A stretch of 64,000 bases of DNA from Chromohalobacter canadensis (GTDB lineage: Bacteria; Pseudomonadota; Gammaproteobacteria; Pseudomonadales; Halomonadaceae): the NCBI RefSeq assembly GCF_034479555.1, contig NZ_CP140151.1, positions 3,286,001-3,350,000 of the forward strand. The letters are read 5' to 3'. The position numbers and the translations under genes are program-made. Every line of letters begins with the position of its first letter. Within the stretch, counting starts at the first letter, position 1. The notes below the pieces were generated by a model that made no database searches, had not been told where the DNA came from, and worked only from the letters and a program-made list of their open reading frames with translations. This document shows, one piece after another, positions 19,448 to 28,188 of this stretch.

Positions 19448-20209
19448 ATGGGTCGCGAGGGCGCGGCCGTGAATAACGCCGATGAGGGGGAGGGTGGTTT
19501 GCGCTATCGTTTAGTGATCTTCGACTGGGATGGCACCTTGATGGATTCTGCGGCGCGGATCGTCGCCTGCATGCAAGCAGCAGTGCACGACATCGGCTGG
19601 ACGCCGCTGTCGGATGCGGCGGTGCGTGACATTATTGGGCTGGGGCTGCCGGAGGCCATCGCCAAGCTGTGCCCGGGCATGACCGCGGAGCAGCGTGAGC
19701 ATTTGCGCGAGCGTTACGCGGCACATTTCGTTGCCGCCGAGCAGGAGCCGCTGCACTTCTTCGATGGAGTGGCATCCGGCATGATGCGACTGCGAGGCGA
19801 GTCGAGCCTGCAGCTGGCAGTGGCGACCGGCAAGAGTCGCCGTGGTCTGGATCGCATTTTCACGAGCACAGGTAGTGGCGAATGGTTCCACGCTAGCCGT
19901 ACGGCCGATGAAACGTTGTCCAAGCCGCACCCTCGCATGCTGGAAGAATTGCTGGCCGAGACGCGCTTGACGCCGGAGGAGGCGTTGATGGTCGGGGATA
20001 CCGAGTACGACATGGAAATGGCACGGGCGTTGGGCATGGATCGCGTGGCGGTGACCTATGGCGTTCATGCCCGTGAGCGCCTGGTGCGTAGTGAACCGGT
20101 GCTGATGGCCGATACGTTCTCGGCGTTGATGGATTGGTTGTATGTGGATCACCACGATGTCGTGCGTGATACAGGGCCGGGAACAGTGAGGCGGAGTGAA
20201 ATCTCATGA
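19448..20209 (+). CDS. HAD-superfamily hydrolase (phosphoglycolate phosphatase-like)
   Basis: A 253-residue HAD family IA phosphatase. The nucleophile motif is DWDGTLMDS, motif II is the ATGKSRRG region, motif III is KPHPRML, and the metal-binding motif IV is MVGDTEYDMEMARALGM. The start is uncertain: ATG 19448 follows the rluC stop by seven bases, while a GTG at 19469 would also keep the catalytic motif. This gene commonly lies between rluC and sppA in gammaproteobacteria. The physiological substrate is unknown. Confidence 0.85.
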   Translation: MGREGAAVNNADEGEGGLRYRLVIFDWDGTLMDSAARIVACMQAAVHDIGWTPLSDAAVRDIIGLGLPEAIAKLCPGMTAEQREHLRERYAAHFVAAEQEPLHFFDGVASGMMRLRGESSLQLAVATGKSRRGLDRIFTSTGSGEWFHASRTADETLSKPHPRMLEELLAETRLTPEEALMVGDTEYDMEMARALGMDRVAVTYGVHARERLVRSEPVLMADTFSALMDWLYVDHHDVVRDTGPGTVRRSEIS

Positions 20210-21285
20210 GTGACGATAAACGCGAGGACGCTTGGACGCAGGGTCCCGAGGTCGAGCGTGCGTCGCGCGAACGCAACAAGGCTGACGAGTCTGACGACGA
20301 AGCGATCAGCGATCCCGAGCGCTTGCGTGAACTGCGGCGCCTGCGCGAACAGCGCATGCTCGATCGCTGGATCGATGGCGTGCTCGTCGAACAGCGGCGG
20401 TCACGGCGTTGGAAGCTATTCTTTCGCCTGGTCGTCGTGCTGCTGATTGCGTCGTCGCTGGCGATGACGACGTATGCGTTATTTTTTGCCGATCGCGACA
20501 TGACCGGGGGTGCCGGTGCGCCCCATTTGGGAGTCGTCGAGGTCGACGGCGTAATCGATGCCGATGGCGAGTCCAGTGCCGAGCGCATCATCGAGGGGCT
20601 GCGTGCCGCGTGGGAGGCGCCGTCGTCACGGGCGGTGGTGCTGCATATCAATAGCCCCGGCGGCAGTCCGGTGCAGTCACAGCGCGTATACGATGAAGTG
20701 CGCCGTTTGACGGAAAAGGGCGATAAACCGGTCGTTGCGGTGATCGAGGATATCGGCGCGAGCGGTGCCTATTACATGGCGTCGGCGGCGGACGATATCT
20801 ATGCTGCACCGGCGAGCCTGGTGGGCTCCATCGGCGTCATTTATTCCGGCTTCGGGGCGCAGGAGGCCATCGACAAGCTGGGTATCGAACGCCGGGTCTT
20901 CACCTCTGGTGACAATAAGGCGTTTCTCGATCCTTTCTCCCCGATGCGCGATGAGCAGCGAGAGTTCTGGCAGGACGTGCTGGATACCACTCATCGTCAA
21001 TTCATCGAGGACGTCAAGGCTGGGCGCGGCGAGCGCCTGGCCGACGACCCCAGGCTCTTTTCCGGCCTGGTCTGGACGGGGGAGCAAGCGCTCGACCTGG
21101 GGCTGATCGACGGTTTGGAGAGTCTCGATGGGTTGTCTAGGGAGCGCTTCGATGATGTGCAGTTGCATGATTATACGCCGGCGCTCGATCCCTTGAGTCG
21201 CTTATCACGCCAGTTGGGGCGTGTCGCGGCCGAGTGGGCCGGGATCTCCAGCAATGCGTCGCCCGTGCGCTATCAGGTGCAATGA
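20206..21285 (+). CDS. sppA: Signal peptide peptidase SppA, short type (S49 family)
   Basis: A 359-residue membrane serine protease that degrades cleaved signal peptides. The cytoplasmic N-terminus of about 80 residues is strongly charged (ERLRELRRLREQRML). A single membrane helix follows near residues 72-93 (FFRLVVVLLIASSLAMTTYALFF). The protease domain contains HINSPGGSPVQSQ, the nucleophile region DIGASGAYYMAS, and the Lys-bearing SGDNKAFLDPFSPM, giving a Ser-Lys dyad. It is the short single-domain form, not the 67-kDa duplicated form of E. coli. The start overlaps the HAD gene by four bases. Confidence 0.9.
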   Translation: MSDDKREDAWTQGPEVERASRERNKADESDDEAISDPERLRELRRLREQRMLDRWIDGVLVEQRRSRRWKLFFRLVVVLLIASSLAMTTYALFFADRDMTGGAGAPHLGVVEVDGVIDADGESSAERIIEGLRAAWEAPSSRAVVLHINSPGGSPVQSQRVYDEVRRLTEKGDKPVVAVIEDIGASGAYYMASAADDIYAAPASLVGSIGVIYSGFGAQEAIDKLGIERRVFTSGDNKAFLDPFSPMRDEQREFWQDVLDTTHRQFIEDVKAGRGERLADDPRLFSGLVWTGEQALDLGLIDGLESLDGLSRERFDDVQLHDYTPALDPLSRLSRQLGRVAAEWAGISSNASPVRYQVQ

Positions 21286-21301
21286 CGGCGCCAGGCCGGT
21301 A

Positions 21302-21883
21302 TCACCCCAGCGGGTCGAGACCGGCCTCGCGCAGCATTTCACACAGCCGTATCAGCGGCAGGCCGATCAAGGTGTTGGGGTCACGCCCCTCGAGGCGTTC
21401 GAAGAGCGTGATGCCCAACCCTTCCATGCGAAAGCTGCCGGCGCTATCCAGTGGGCGTTCCTTCTCGACGTAACGCTCGATCTGGGTGTCGCTGAGTTCG
21501 CGAAACACGACGTCGTAACGTTCGTGATCGACCCAATGACGCGCGTGGGCGGTATCGATCAGGGCGATGCCGGTTAGAAAGCGAACGTGCCGGCCTGAAA
21601 AACGGCGCAGGTTGGCGCGGGCGGTGGCCATGTCGCCGGGTTTGCCAAGTATCTCGCCGTCGAACAGGCAGACTTGGTCCGAGCCGATGATCAGGTGCTC
21701 AGGATACTCGCCGGCGAGAGCCGTGGCCTTGCCTAGGGCGAGGCGGTGCACCAGGGCGTGGGCCGATTCGCGAGGGAGAGGGGTTTCGTCGATGTCCGGC
21801 GCGGCCCACGCATACGGCAGCTCGAGGCGGCCGAGAAGCTGGCGGCGCCACCGGGAGCCGGAAGCAAGGACAAGGCGAGTCAT
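21302..21883 (-). CDS. yceF: Maf-like 7-methyl-GTP pyrophosphatase
   Basis: A 193-residue Maf/HAM1-fold nucleotide pyrophosphatase. The N-terminal LASGSRWRRQLLGRLELPY is the Maf signature, and the WRR residues are typical of the YceF (m7GTP) branch rather than YhdE (dTTP). IGSDQV carries the catalytic Asp. It probably cleans non-canonical nucleotides. It is divergent from yceD, as in E. coli, and convergent with sppA. Confidence 0.92.
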   Translation of the reverse strand: MTRLVLASGSRWRRQLLGRLELPYAWAAPDIDETPLPRESAHALVHRLALGKATALAGEYPEHLIIGSDQVCLFDGEILGKPGDMATARANLRRFSGRHVRFLTGIALIDTAHARHWVDHERYDVVFRELSDTQIERYVEKERPLDSAGSFRMEGLGITLFERLEGRDPNTLIGLPLIRLCEMLREAGLDPLG

Positions 21884-21965
21884 GGCGTCTCCTGAAAACG
21901 ATAGCGGGATGGCGCGTCAATTCGCAGTCTGCCGCGCCCTGTCGGTTCTGTACAGTGCGCTTGTT

Positions 21966-21994
21966 TTGACAGCGTCGGGGCGAGTCCCTATTAT
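21966..21994 (+). promoter_or_regulatory. Near-consensus sigma-70 promoter for yceD-rpmF
   Basis: TTGACA (21966-21971) and TATTAT (21989-21994) are separated by exactly 17 bases, the best promoter in the window by eye. Transcription should start around 22000-22002, two to four bases before the yceD ATG at 22004, so the mRNA may be leaderless or nearly so. Confidence 0.75.
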
Positions 21995-22003
21995 TGCGCG
22001 CCT

Positions 22004-22531
22004 ATGTTAACCACACGACTCCCCAAGCAGGTCGAGCCTTACAAGCTCGCTGCCAATCGCGAACGTCTCGAAGGGCTAGCGGCGCTTGATGCAATGCAGC
22101 GTCTTGGCGAAGAGATCGGCGCGCAGCAGGGCGACTGTGAGGTACGCCTGAGTTTCGATATCGATACGCAAGGGCGGCGCCTCATGGACGGCCATCTCTT
22201 GGCGCATGTGCAGGTGCCTTGCAGACGCTGCCTGGAGTTCATGCCGGTGACGTTGGAGAGTCGCTTTCTGTTGGGTCTTGTCACTGATGATAGCCTGGCG
22301 AGCGAGTTGCCGAGCGATTACGAACCGGTCTTGGTGGAAAACGAACAGCTGAATCTTCTGCCGGTCGTCGAGGATGAGCTCATCCTCAGTCTGCCGCAGG
22401 TGGTTTATCATGACGAGGCGGATTGCGCCGTTTCGCGCGACCAGCTGGAAAGTGGCGCTGATGCCGAGGTATCGGAACAGCGTCCTGCAAGCCCTTTCGA
22501 GGTCCTGCGTAACTTGAAAGGCAAACTTTGA
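22004..22531 (+). CDS. yceD: YceD/DUF177 protein, 23S rRNA accumulation factor
   Basis: A 175-residue protein of the DUF177 family. Visible features are the start MLTTRLPKQVEPYKLAANR, matching E. coli YceD, the CRRCLEF motif near residue 77, the acidic DYEPVLVENEQLNLLPVVEDELILSLP region, and the end NPF-like PFEVLRNLKGKL. In E. coli the protein is needed for normal 23S rRNA accumulation. It precedes rpmF, as almost everywhere. The start codon lies a few bases from the predicted transcription start and has no ribosome binding site. Confidence 0.9.
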   Translation: MLTTRLPKQVEPYKLAANRERLEGLAALDAMQRLGEEIGAQQGDCEVRLSFDIDTQGRRLMDGHLLAHVQVPCRRCLEFMPVTLESRFLLGLVTDDSLASELPSDYEPVLVENEQLNLLPVVEDELILSLPQVVYHDEADCAVSRDQLESGADAEVSEQRPASPFEVLRNLKGKL

Positions 22532-22541
22532 ATAATCGTTG

Positions 22542-22555
22542 ACACTCTGGAGTGT
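22542..22555 (+). promoter_or_regulatory. Inverted repeat over the rpmF ribosome binding site
   Basis: ACACTC (22542-22547) and GAGTGT (22550-22555) are exact complements directly before rpmF. The only Shine-Dalgarno-like sequence, GGAG at 22549-22552, is inside the repeat. In RNA the repeat would fold as a small 4-bp stem with a six-base loop, partly hiding the site. A translational control role is speculative. Confidence 0.35.
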
Positions 22556-22560
22556 AACCC

Positions 22561-22731
22561 ATGGCAGTTCAAAAAGTCCGCAAGAGCCGTTCCAAGCGTG
22601 GCATGCGTCGTAGTCACGATGCGTTGAGCGCACCGACCCTGTCTCAGGACAAGGAAACCGGTACTACGCATCGTCGTCACCACGTGGCTTCCGATGGTTT
22701 CTACCGTGGCCGCAAAGTCTTCGACGTTTAA
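22561..22731 (+). CDS. rpmF: 50S ribosomal protein L32
   Basis: A 56-residue protein beginning [20 protein letters not shown], the standard L32 N-terminus, and ending RKVFDV. It was read directly from the sequence because it is short. It lacks the CxxC zinc pairs found in some L32 forms, so it is the zinc-independent type. It lies between yceD and plsX as in most gammaproteobacteria. Confidence 0.97.
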   Translation: MAVQKVRKSRSKRGMRRSHDALSAPTLSQDKETGTTHRRHHVASDGFYRGRKVFDV

Positions 22732-22749
22732 GACGTCGTCGACGCGCAC

Positions 22750-23889
22750 GTGACCGTGCGAATCGCTATCGATGCGATGGGCGGGGACCTGGGTCCCCGC
22801 GCCACCGTTATCGGCTCTCTCCAGGCGCTTGCCATGCACTCGAATCTCGAGATTCAGATGCACGGCCCTCGCGACGCTCTGGAAGCCGAGCTAGAGTCCC
22901 TTCCCAAACGCCTTTCCGGCTATCGCCCCCGTCTCGTCCTGCAGCACGCGCCGCGTGTCATTACGCAGGCCATGCGGGTAGCGAATGCTGTGCGTGAGGC
23001 CGATGGGTCGAGCATGCTCGGTGCCATCGCGAGTGTTCGCGACGGCCAGGCGCATGCATGTGTCAGCGCGGGGAACACCGGGGCGCTGATGGCATTGGCG
23101 AGGCGTGAGTTGGGCACGGTCAAGGGTATTGCCCGGCCCGCCATCAGCACGGCGGTGCCAACCCAGGGCGGAGGGCGTTGTTATCTGCTCGACCTGGGCG
23201 CCAACGTCGGTGTTCAGGCTCGCCACCTGGTCGATTTTGCGCGTATGGGTGCCATCATGGCGCGGGTGATCGACGATGTGGCGACGCCGCGTGTGGCGCT
23301 CTTGAATATCGGTGTCGAAGCCAATAAAGGCGTGCCCAGCGTACGCGAAGCAGATGAGTGTCTGCGCCAGGGCGTGGCGTGCCACCGAGAGGGATATGGC
23401 TTCGAGTATATCGGTTACCTCGAAGGCGATGGGGTCTTCTCGGGGGCAGCGGATGTCGTGGTGTGCGACGGTTTCGTGGGCAATGCGATCCTGAAAGCCA
23501 GCGAGGGTTTGGCGACGATGTTGCTGTCGCGCCTGCAGGAGACGTTCGAGGCGCATCTGACCACGCGCGTGGTACGTGCCATGGCAAGGCCTGCGTTACT
23601 TCGTCTCAAGCGTCGACTCGACCCGGTACGCTATAATGGCGCGAGTCTGCTGGGTCTGTCGGGTATTGTCGTCAAGAGTCATGGCGGAGCAGACGCCAAA
23701 GGCTTTGCCTATGCTATTTCACGCGCGGTGCGCGAGGTCGATATGGATTTGCCTTCGCATCTGGCACGGGAGTTGAGCGATGCGGTACGCCCCGAGCCTT
23801 CTATCCCCTCGGTCGATCCTGATAGCGGTCGAGCGGATAGTGGGTTAGCGAGCGATGCTCAACCCGACGACTCCCATCCTCAAAGGTGA
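22750..23889 (+). CDS. plsX: Phosphate acyltransferase PlsX
   Basis: A 379-residue peripheral enzyme that makes acyl-phosphate from acyl-ACP, the donor for glycerol-3-phosphate acylation in phospholipid synthesis. Signatures are [17 protein letters not shown] at the N-terminus, [33 protein letters not shown] and [18 protein letters not shown]. The start is a GTG at 22750, or 22756; neither has a strong ribosome binding site. The last 40 residues are a polar Ser/Asp/Pro tail beyond the usual domain. fabH, common after plsX in enterics, is absent: fabD starts six bases later. Confidence 0.95.
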   Translation: MTVRIAIDAMGGDLGPRATVIGSLQALAMHSNLEIQMHGPRDALEAELESLPKRLSGYRPRLVLQHAPRVITQAMRVANAVREADGSSMLGAIASVRDGQAHACVSAGNTGALMALARRELGTVKGIARPAISTAVPTQGGGRCYLLDLGANVGVQARHLVDFARMGAIMARVIDDVATPRVALLNIGVEANKGVPSVREADECLRQGVACHREGYGFEYIGYLEGDGVFSGAADVVVCDGFVGNAILKASEGLATMLLSRLQETFEAHLTTRVVRAMARPALLRLKRRLDPVRYNGASLLGLSGIVVKSHGGADAKGFAYAISRAVREVDMDLPSHLARELSDAVRPEPSIPSVDPDSGRADSGLASDAQPDDSHPQR

Positions 23890-23894
23890 CTGTC

Positions 23895-24851
23895 ATGACA
23901 CAATCCCTCGCCCTCGTCTTTCCGGGGCAGGGCTCCCAGCAGGTCGGCATGCTGAGGGAGCTGGCCGAGCGTTACAGCGTCGTGCGGACCACGTTCGACG
24001 AGGCGTCCGGTGCGTTAGGTTACGACCTCTGGAAAGTCGTGCAAGAAGGCCCCGAGAGTGCCTTGAACGCCACCGCCTGCACGCAACCTGCACTGCTGAC
24101 CTCTAGCGTCGCGATCTGGCGCATTTGGCAAGAACTCGAAGGTCCACGCCCTCTGGTTATGGCGGGGCATAGCCTGGGTGAATACAGCGCCATGGTATGT
24201 GCCGGCGTCATCAGCTTCGCGGAAGGCGTGCGCCTGGTGCGTCTGCGCGGCGAGGCGATGCAGGCGGCGGTACCGGAAGGCCATGGTGCGATGGCGGCGG
24301 TGCTCGGTCTCGATGACGCGACGGTCGAGACAGCGTGTCGCGAGGCGGCGCAAGGTGAAGTGGTCGCGGCGGTCAACTATAATGCCCCGGGACAGGTCGT
24401 GATCGCGGGCAACAAGAGCGCCGTTGATCGGGCCATAGGCTTGTGCCAGGAGGCCGGCGCCAAGCGGGCGTTGCCGCTGCCGGTATCGGTACCTTCGCAT
24501 TGCAATCTGATGCAGCCGGCTGCCGATCGCCTTGCCGCGGAGATCGATCGTCTCGATCTCAGAACGCCACGCTATACCGTGGTTCAGAACGTCGATGCGC
24601 TCGCGCATGAAGACGTTCAGACGCTCAGTCAGCGTCTCGTCGAACAGCTTTATCGGCCGGTACGCTGGACGGATTGCGTCAACGCCATGTACGAACGTGG
24701 CGCTCGGGTTTTTGTCGAATGTGGTCCGGGCAAGGTCCTGACCGGCCTTAATAAGCGAATTCAACGTCAAGCCAAGGGGCTTGCCGTCAACGACCCCGAA
24801 TCGCTCGAGAGCGCACTGGAATTGGCGCGCAGCGAAGGGGAGCAGTCTTAG
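23895..24851 (+). CDS. fabD: Malonyl-CoA:ACP transacylase
   Basis: A 318-residue enzyme that loads malonyl groups onto ACP for fatty-acid elongation. ATG 23895 follows AAGGTGA. Motifs are LVFPGQGSQQVGML, the nucleophile elbow AGHSLGEYSAM, QLRGEAMQ-like LRGEAMQAAVPEG, and PVSVPSHCNLM with the catalytic His. It lies between plsX and fabG, and its TAG stop overlaps the fabG upstream codons. Confidence 0.96.
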   Translation: MTQSLALVFPGQGSQQVGMLRELAERYSVVRTTFDEASGALGYDLWKVVQEGPESALNATACTQPALLTSSVAIWRIWQELEGPRPLVMAGHSLGEYSAMVCAGVISFAEGVRLVRLRGEAMQAAVPEGHGAMAAVLGLDDATVETACREAAQGEVVAAVNYNAPGQVVIAGNKSAVDRAIGLCQEAGAKRALPLPVSVPSHCNLMQPAADRLAAEIDRLDLRTPRYTVVQNVDALAHEDVQTLSQRLVEQLYRPVRWTDCVNAMYERGARVFVECGPGKVLTGLNKRIQRQAKGLAVNDPESLESALELARSEGEQS

Positions 24852-24853
24852 TG

Positions 24854-25615
24854 ATGAATGCGGGAAACCAGATGACAAGCGAACGCAGGATAGCCCTGGT
24901 CACCGGTGCCAGTCGCGGCATTGGACAGGCCATCGCCCGTGAGTTGGGCCGTCAAGGACGTGTGGTGATCGGTACTGCAACCAGCCAAGCCGGCGCCGAC
25001 AAGATTGATGCCGATCTAAAGGCGCACGAAGTCGAGGGCGCGGGTCGTGTGCTCGATGTCACCGACCAGGACAGCGTCGAGAGCTTGATCAAAGCGATTG
25101 GCGAGGAGTTCGGTGCACCGACCATACTGGTCAACAATGCCGGTATTACGCGTGACAATCTGCTGATGCGCATGAAAGAAGACGAGTGGGACGCGGTGCT
25201 CGACACCAATCTCAAGTCGCTTTATCGCGTCACCAAGGCGTGCGTGCGTGGCATGACCAAGGCGCGTTTTGGGCGTATCGTCAGTGTCAGCTCGGTAGTT
25301 GCCAGCATGGGCAATCTGGGACAGACCAACTATGCGGCGGCCAAGGCTGGCATGGAAGGGTTTTCTCGTTCCCTGGCGCGTGAAGTCGCCTCGCGTGGCA
25401 TTACTGTCAATAGTGTTGCGCCGGGGTTCATTGCCACCGACATGACACAGGCGCTACCCGAGGCCCAGCACGAAGCGTTGTTGGGACAGATTCCTGTGTC
25501 GCGTCTGGGCGCCCCCGAGGAAATTGCCGCTGCTGTGGGCTTTCTCACCAGCGACAATGCCGGCTACATTACCGGTGAAACGCTGCAGGTCAACGGCGGC
25601 ATGAATATGCGTTGA
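24854..25615 (+). CDS. fabG: 3-oxoacyl-ACP reductase
   Basis: A 253-residue short-chain dehydrogenase that performs the first reduction of fatty-acid elongation with NADPH. The Rossmann motif TGASRGIGQAIA, NNAGITRDNLLMRM, the catalytic Ser in SVSSVVASMGN, and YAAAKAGMEGF are all present, and the end YITGETLQVNGGMNMR is typical of FabG. The start is ambiguous among GTG 24851, ATG 24854 and ATG 24872 (the last gives MTSERRIALVTG); only the N-terminal tail changes. Confidence 0.95.
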   Translation: MNAGNQMTSERRIALVTGASRGIGQAIARELGRQGRVVIGTATSQAGADKIDADLKAHEVEGAGRVLDVTDQDSVESLIKAIGEEFGAPTILVNNAGITRDNLLMRMKEDEWDAVLDTNLKSLYRVTKACVRGMTKARFGRIVSVSSVVASMGNLGQTNYAAAKAGMEGFSRSLAREVASRGITVNSVAPGFIATDMTQALPEAQHEALLGQIPVSRLGAPEEIAAAVGFLTSDNAGYITGETLQVNGGMNMR

Positions 25616-25713
25616 CGCTCTCCAAGGCGCTGTTGCGTCGTCTGGGAGCGGTCTATAAACTAGCCGCAGCTTTCCAGAGCTAGCGGATTCGTACCACTAG
25701 GAGTAACAAGAGA

Positions 25714-25947
25714 ATGAGCACCATCGAAGAGCGCGTGAAGAAGGTTGTGGCTGAGCGCCTGAACGTCAAGGAAGAAGACATCCAGAACACGTCTTCCTTC
25801 ACCGAGGATCTCGGCGCCGACTCGCTGGACACTGTCGAGCTGGTGATGGCGCTCGAAGAAGAATTCGACACCGAGATTCCCGACGAAGAAGCCGAGAAGA
25901 TCACGACCGTTCAGGAAGCGATCGATTACGTCGTCGCTCATCAGTAA
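25714..25947 (+). CDS. acpP: Acyl carrier protein
   Basis: A 77-residue, strongly acidic four-helix protein. The 4'-phosphopantetheine attachment site is Ser37 in [12 protein letters not shown]. The N-terminus [16 protein letters not shown] and TSSFTEDL match bacterial AcpP. It carries growing acyl chains for FabD, FabG, FabF, PlsX and LpxA-type enzymes. The ribosome binding site TAGGAG lies about 14 bases upstream, with a purine-rich AACAAGAGA spacer. The 98-base gap after fabG and a following hairpin suggest it can be transcribed alone. Confidence 0.98.
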   Translation: MSTIEERVKKVVAERLNVKEEDIQNTSSFTEDLGADSLDTVELVMALEEEFDTEIPDEEAEKITTVQEAIDYVVAHQ

Positions 25948-25986
25948 GTAGAGCGGTACCGGGTTGCCCGGTTCGACATCGACTCG

Positions 25987-26018
25987 CGAAGGCCGCTCTG
26001 TCATCAGGGCGGCCTTCG
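25987..26018. terminator. Hairpin terminator after acpP
   Basis: CGAAGGCCGC (25987-25996) pairs with GCGGCCTTCG (26009-26018) around a 12-base loop. Only scattered Ts follow (TCGTCGTTTG), so it is likely a partial terminator separating the highly expressed acpP from fabF. Confidence 0.6.
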
Positions 26019-26062
26019 TCGTTTGTGCATGCGTGCGGTCTCCATCCCGTCGGTGTTTCGGG

Positions 26063-26068
26063 TATAAT
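26063..26068 (+). promoter_or_regulatory. Candidate -10 element for fabF
   Basis: A perfect TATAAT hexamer at 26063-26068, 53 bases before the fabF start and just past the acpP hairpin. No good -35 match lies 16-18 bases upstream, so activity is uncertain. Confidence 0.35.
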
Positions 26069-26120
26069 GCGCGCCAAACACGGCATTGCCGTGCCAACTC
26101 GCAAGTCTGGAGGAGAGCTG

Positions 26121-27353
26121 ATGCCTCGTAAAAGGGTCGTGGTAACCGGATTGGGCCTGGTCACCCCGGTCGGTAACAGTGTCAAGGAAAGCTGGGACAA
26201 CATCCTGGCGGGCAAGAGCGGCATCGCACCGATCGACCACTTCGATACTACGGGATTCAATACGCGTTTTGGCGGTTCGGTGAAGGACTTCGACATCAGT
26301 CCTTACCTGAATCCCAAGGAAGCGCGCAAGATGGATCTGTTCATTCAGTACGGCATCGCGGCGGCGGGTCAGGCCATCGCCGATGCCGGACTGGAGAGCG
26401 ACGAAGACAACGCGGATCGCATCGGTGTGGCGATCGGTTCGGGCATCGGGGGGTTGCCGATGATCGAGCATAACCACAATGCCTTGAATCGCGGTGGCCC
26501 GCGCAAGATCTCGCCGTTTTTCGTACCCGGGTCGATCATCAATATGATCTCCGGCAATCTGGCGATCCAGCATGGCTTTCGCGGCCCCAATATCGCCATT
26601 ACCACGGCTTGTACCACGGGGACGCACAATATTGGCTACGCGGCTCGCACCATCGCCTATGGCGATGCAGATGCCATGGTCTGTGGGGGAGCCGAAATGG
26701 CCACCACGCCGTTGGGGCTGGGTGGTTTCTCGTCGGCGCGTGCGTTGTCCACGCGTAATGATGATCCTGCCGCAGCAAGCCGCCCTTGGGATCGCGAACG
26801 AGATGGCTTCGTACTCTCCGATGGCGCCGGGGTACTGGTGCTCGAGGAGTACGAGCATGCCAAACAGCGTGGCGCGCCCATCTATGCTGAGCTGTTGGGC
26901 TTTGGCATGAGCGACGATGCTTACCATATGACCGCACCCAATGGCAGTGGGGCGGAAATGGCGATGCGCAATGCCGTCAAGGACGCCGCTATCGATGCCG
27001 GTCAGTTGGATTACATCAATGCACACGGGACCTCGACCCAAGCGGGCGATGTCGCTGAGAGCCAGGCCGTGGAGCGCGTCATGGGCGAAGCGGCCAAGTC
27101 CGTAGCGGTTAGTTCCACGAAGTCGATGATCGGTCATCTGCTGGGAGCCGCCGGCGCTGTCGAGGCGATATTCAGCGTGCTTGCCATTCGCGATAGCGTG
27201 GTGCCACCGACCATCAACCTCGAAGACCCCGACGAGGGATGCACGCTCGATTACGTGCCCAACGAGGCGCGTGAGAAGCCGGTGGTGTACAGCCTATCGA
27301 ACTCCTTCGGTTTCGGCGGTACCAATGGGTCACTGATCTTCGGTCGCGTTTAG
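26121..27353 (+). CDS. fabF: 3-oxoacyl-ACP synthase II
   Basis: A 410-residue condensing enzyme (KAS II) for chain elongation. ATG 26121 follows GGAGGAG and gives [21 protein letters not shown], the usual start; an open 32-codon extension upstream has no support. The catalytic triad is visible as Cys in [12 protein letters not shown], His in [11 protein letters not shown] and His in [12 protein letters not shown]. It is co-directional with pabC-mltG-tmk-holB. Confidence 0.96.
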   Translation: MPRKRVVVTGLGLVTPVGNSVKESWDNILAGKSGIAPIDHFDTTGFNTRFGGSVKDFDISPYLNPKEARKMDLFIQYGIAAAGQAIADAGLESDEDNADRIGVAIGSGIGGLPMIEHNHNALNRGGPRKISPFFVPGSIINMISGNLAIQHGFRGPNIAITTACTTGTHNIGYAARTIAYGDADAMVCGGAEMATTPLGLGGFSSARALSTRNDDPAAASRPWDRERDGFVLSDGAGVLVLEEYEHAKQRGAPIYAELLGFGMSDDAYHMTAPNGSGAEMAMRNAVKDAAIDAGQLDYINAHGTSTQAGDVAESQAVERVMGEAAKSVAVSSTKSMIGHLLGAAGAVEAIFSVLAIRDSVVPPTINLEDPDEGCTLDYVPNEAREKPVVYSLSNSFGFGGTNGSLIFGRV

Positions 27354-27358
27354 GCGTC

Positions 27359-28174
27359 ATGACCGACGACGCAGTGCCGTTCGACGATCGCGGTTTCGCT
27401 TATGGGGACGGTCTCTTTGAGACCGTCCTCGTGCGTGATGGGCAGCCTTTATTGTGGGACGCGCATCTACGGCGGTTGGCACGCGGTGCCGAGCGGTTGG
27501 AAATCCCATTGCCGGATACGCAGACCTTGGCGAGCTTGCCAGGGCAGGCGGGGGCCGGGTTGTGCGTGCTCAAGTTGCTCGTGACCCGTGGCAGCGGTGG
27601 TCGTGGGTACGCATCTCCTGAATCGCCCGTGCCGCGCCTGCGTTGGCGATTCATGCCTTTCATGCCGCAGTCCACGTATTGGCGCGATGGCGTACGCGTT
27701 CGCCTGTGTCGGCTGCGCTTGGGTCACCAGCCTTTATTGGCGGGCATCAAGCATCTCAACCGTCTCGAGAACGTCATGGCGCGTCGTGAGTGGCGCGATC
27801 CCGATGTTGCCGAAGGGGTGTTGTGCGATCAGCACGATAATCTCGTCGAGGCGACCAGCATGAACCTGGTCTGGAGGCGGCACGGCATTCTCGAGACTCC
27901 CGACCTGGCTGCATGTGGCGTGGAAGGCACGCTGTTGGCGGCGTTACGCGAGCGCTTGTCGATCCGCACGCGCGGAGTGGGAATCGAGGCGTTGATGGAG
28001 GCCGACGCAGCCTGGGTCATCAATTCGGTTCAGGGGGTTTGGCCCCTGAAACAGTTGGACGATGCCGACGGTACCTGCCTGAATCGATGGCCGGTACATA
28101 CCGCGCATTGGTATCTGCAACAGCATGCCCATCCATTGCTGGGCTATCCTCATGACGTCTTCGATGAGGCGTGA
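27359..28174 (+). CDS. pabC: Aminodeoxychorismate lyase
   Basis: A 271-residue PLP enzyme of fold type IV that releases p-aminobenzoate from 4-amino-4-deoxychorismate for folate synthesis. FDDRGFAYGDGLFETVLV is the family N-terminus. The PLP lysine is in AGIKHLNRLENVMA, and LCDQHDNLVEATSMNL and GVEGTLL follow. The order fabF-pabC-mltG-tmk-holB is the same as in E. coli and favours PabC over the related branched-chain aminotransferase or D-amino-acid aminotransferase. Confidence 0.93.
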   Translation: MTDDAVPFDDRGFAYGDGLFETVLVRDGQPLLWDAHLRRLARGAERLEIPLPDTQTLASLPGQAGAGLCVLKLLVTRGSGGRGYASPESPVPRLRWRFMPFMPQSTYWRDGVRVRLCRLRLGHQPLLAGIKHLNRLENVMARREWRDPDVAEGVLCDQHDNLVEATSMNLVWRRHGILETPDLAACGVEGTLLAALRERLSIRTRGVGIEALMEADAAWVINSVQGVWPLKQLDDADGTCLNRWPVHTAHWYLQQHAHPLLGYPHDVFDEA

Positions 28175-28188
28175 GACAAGGTATCGAC

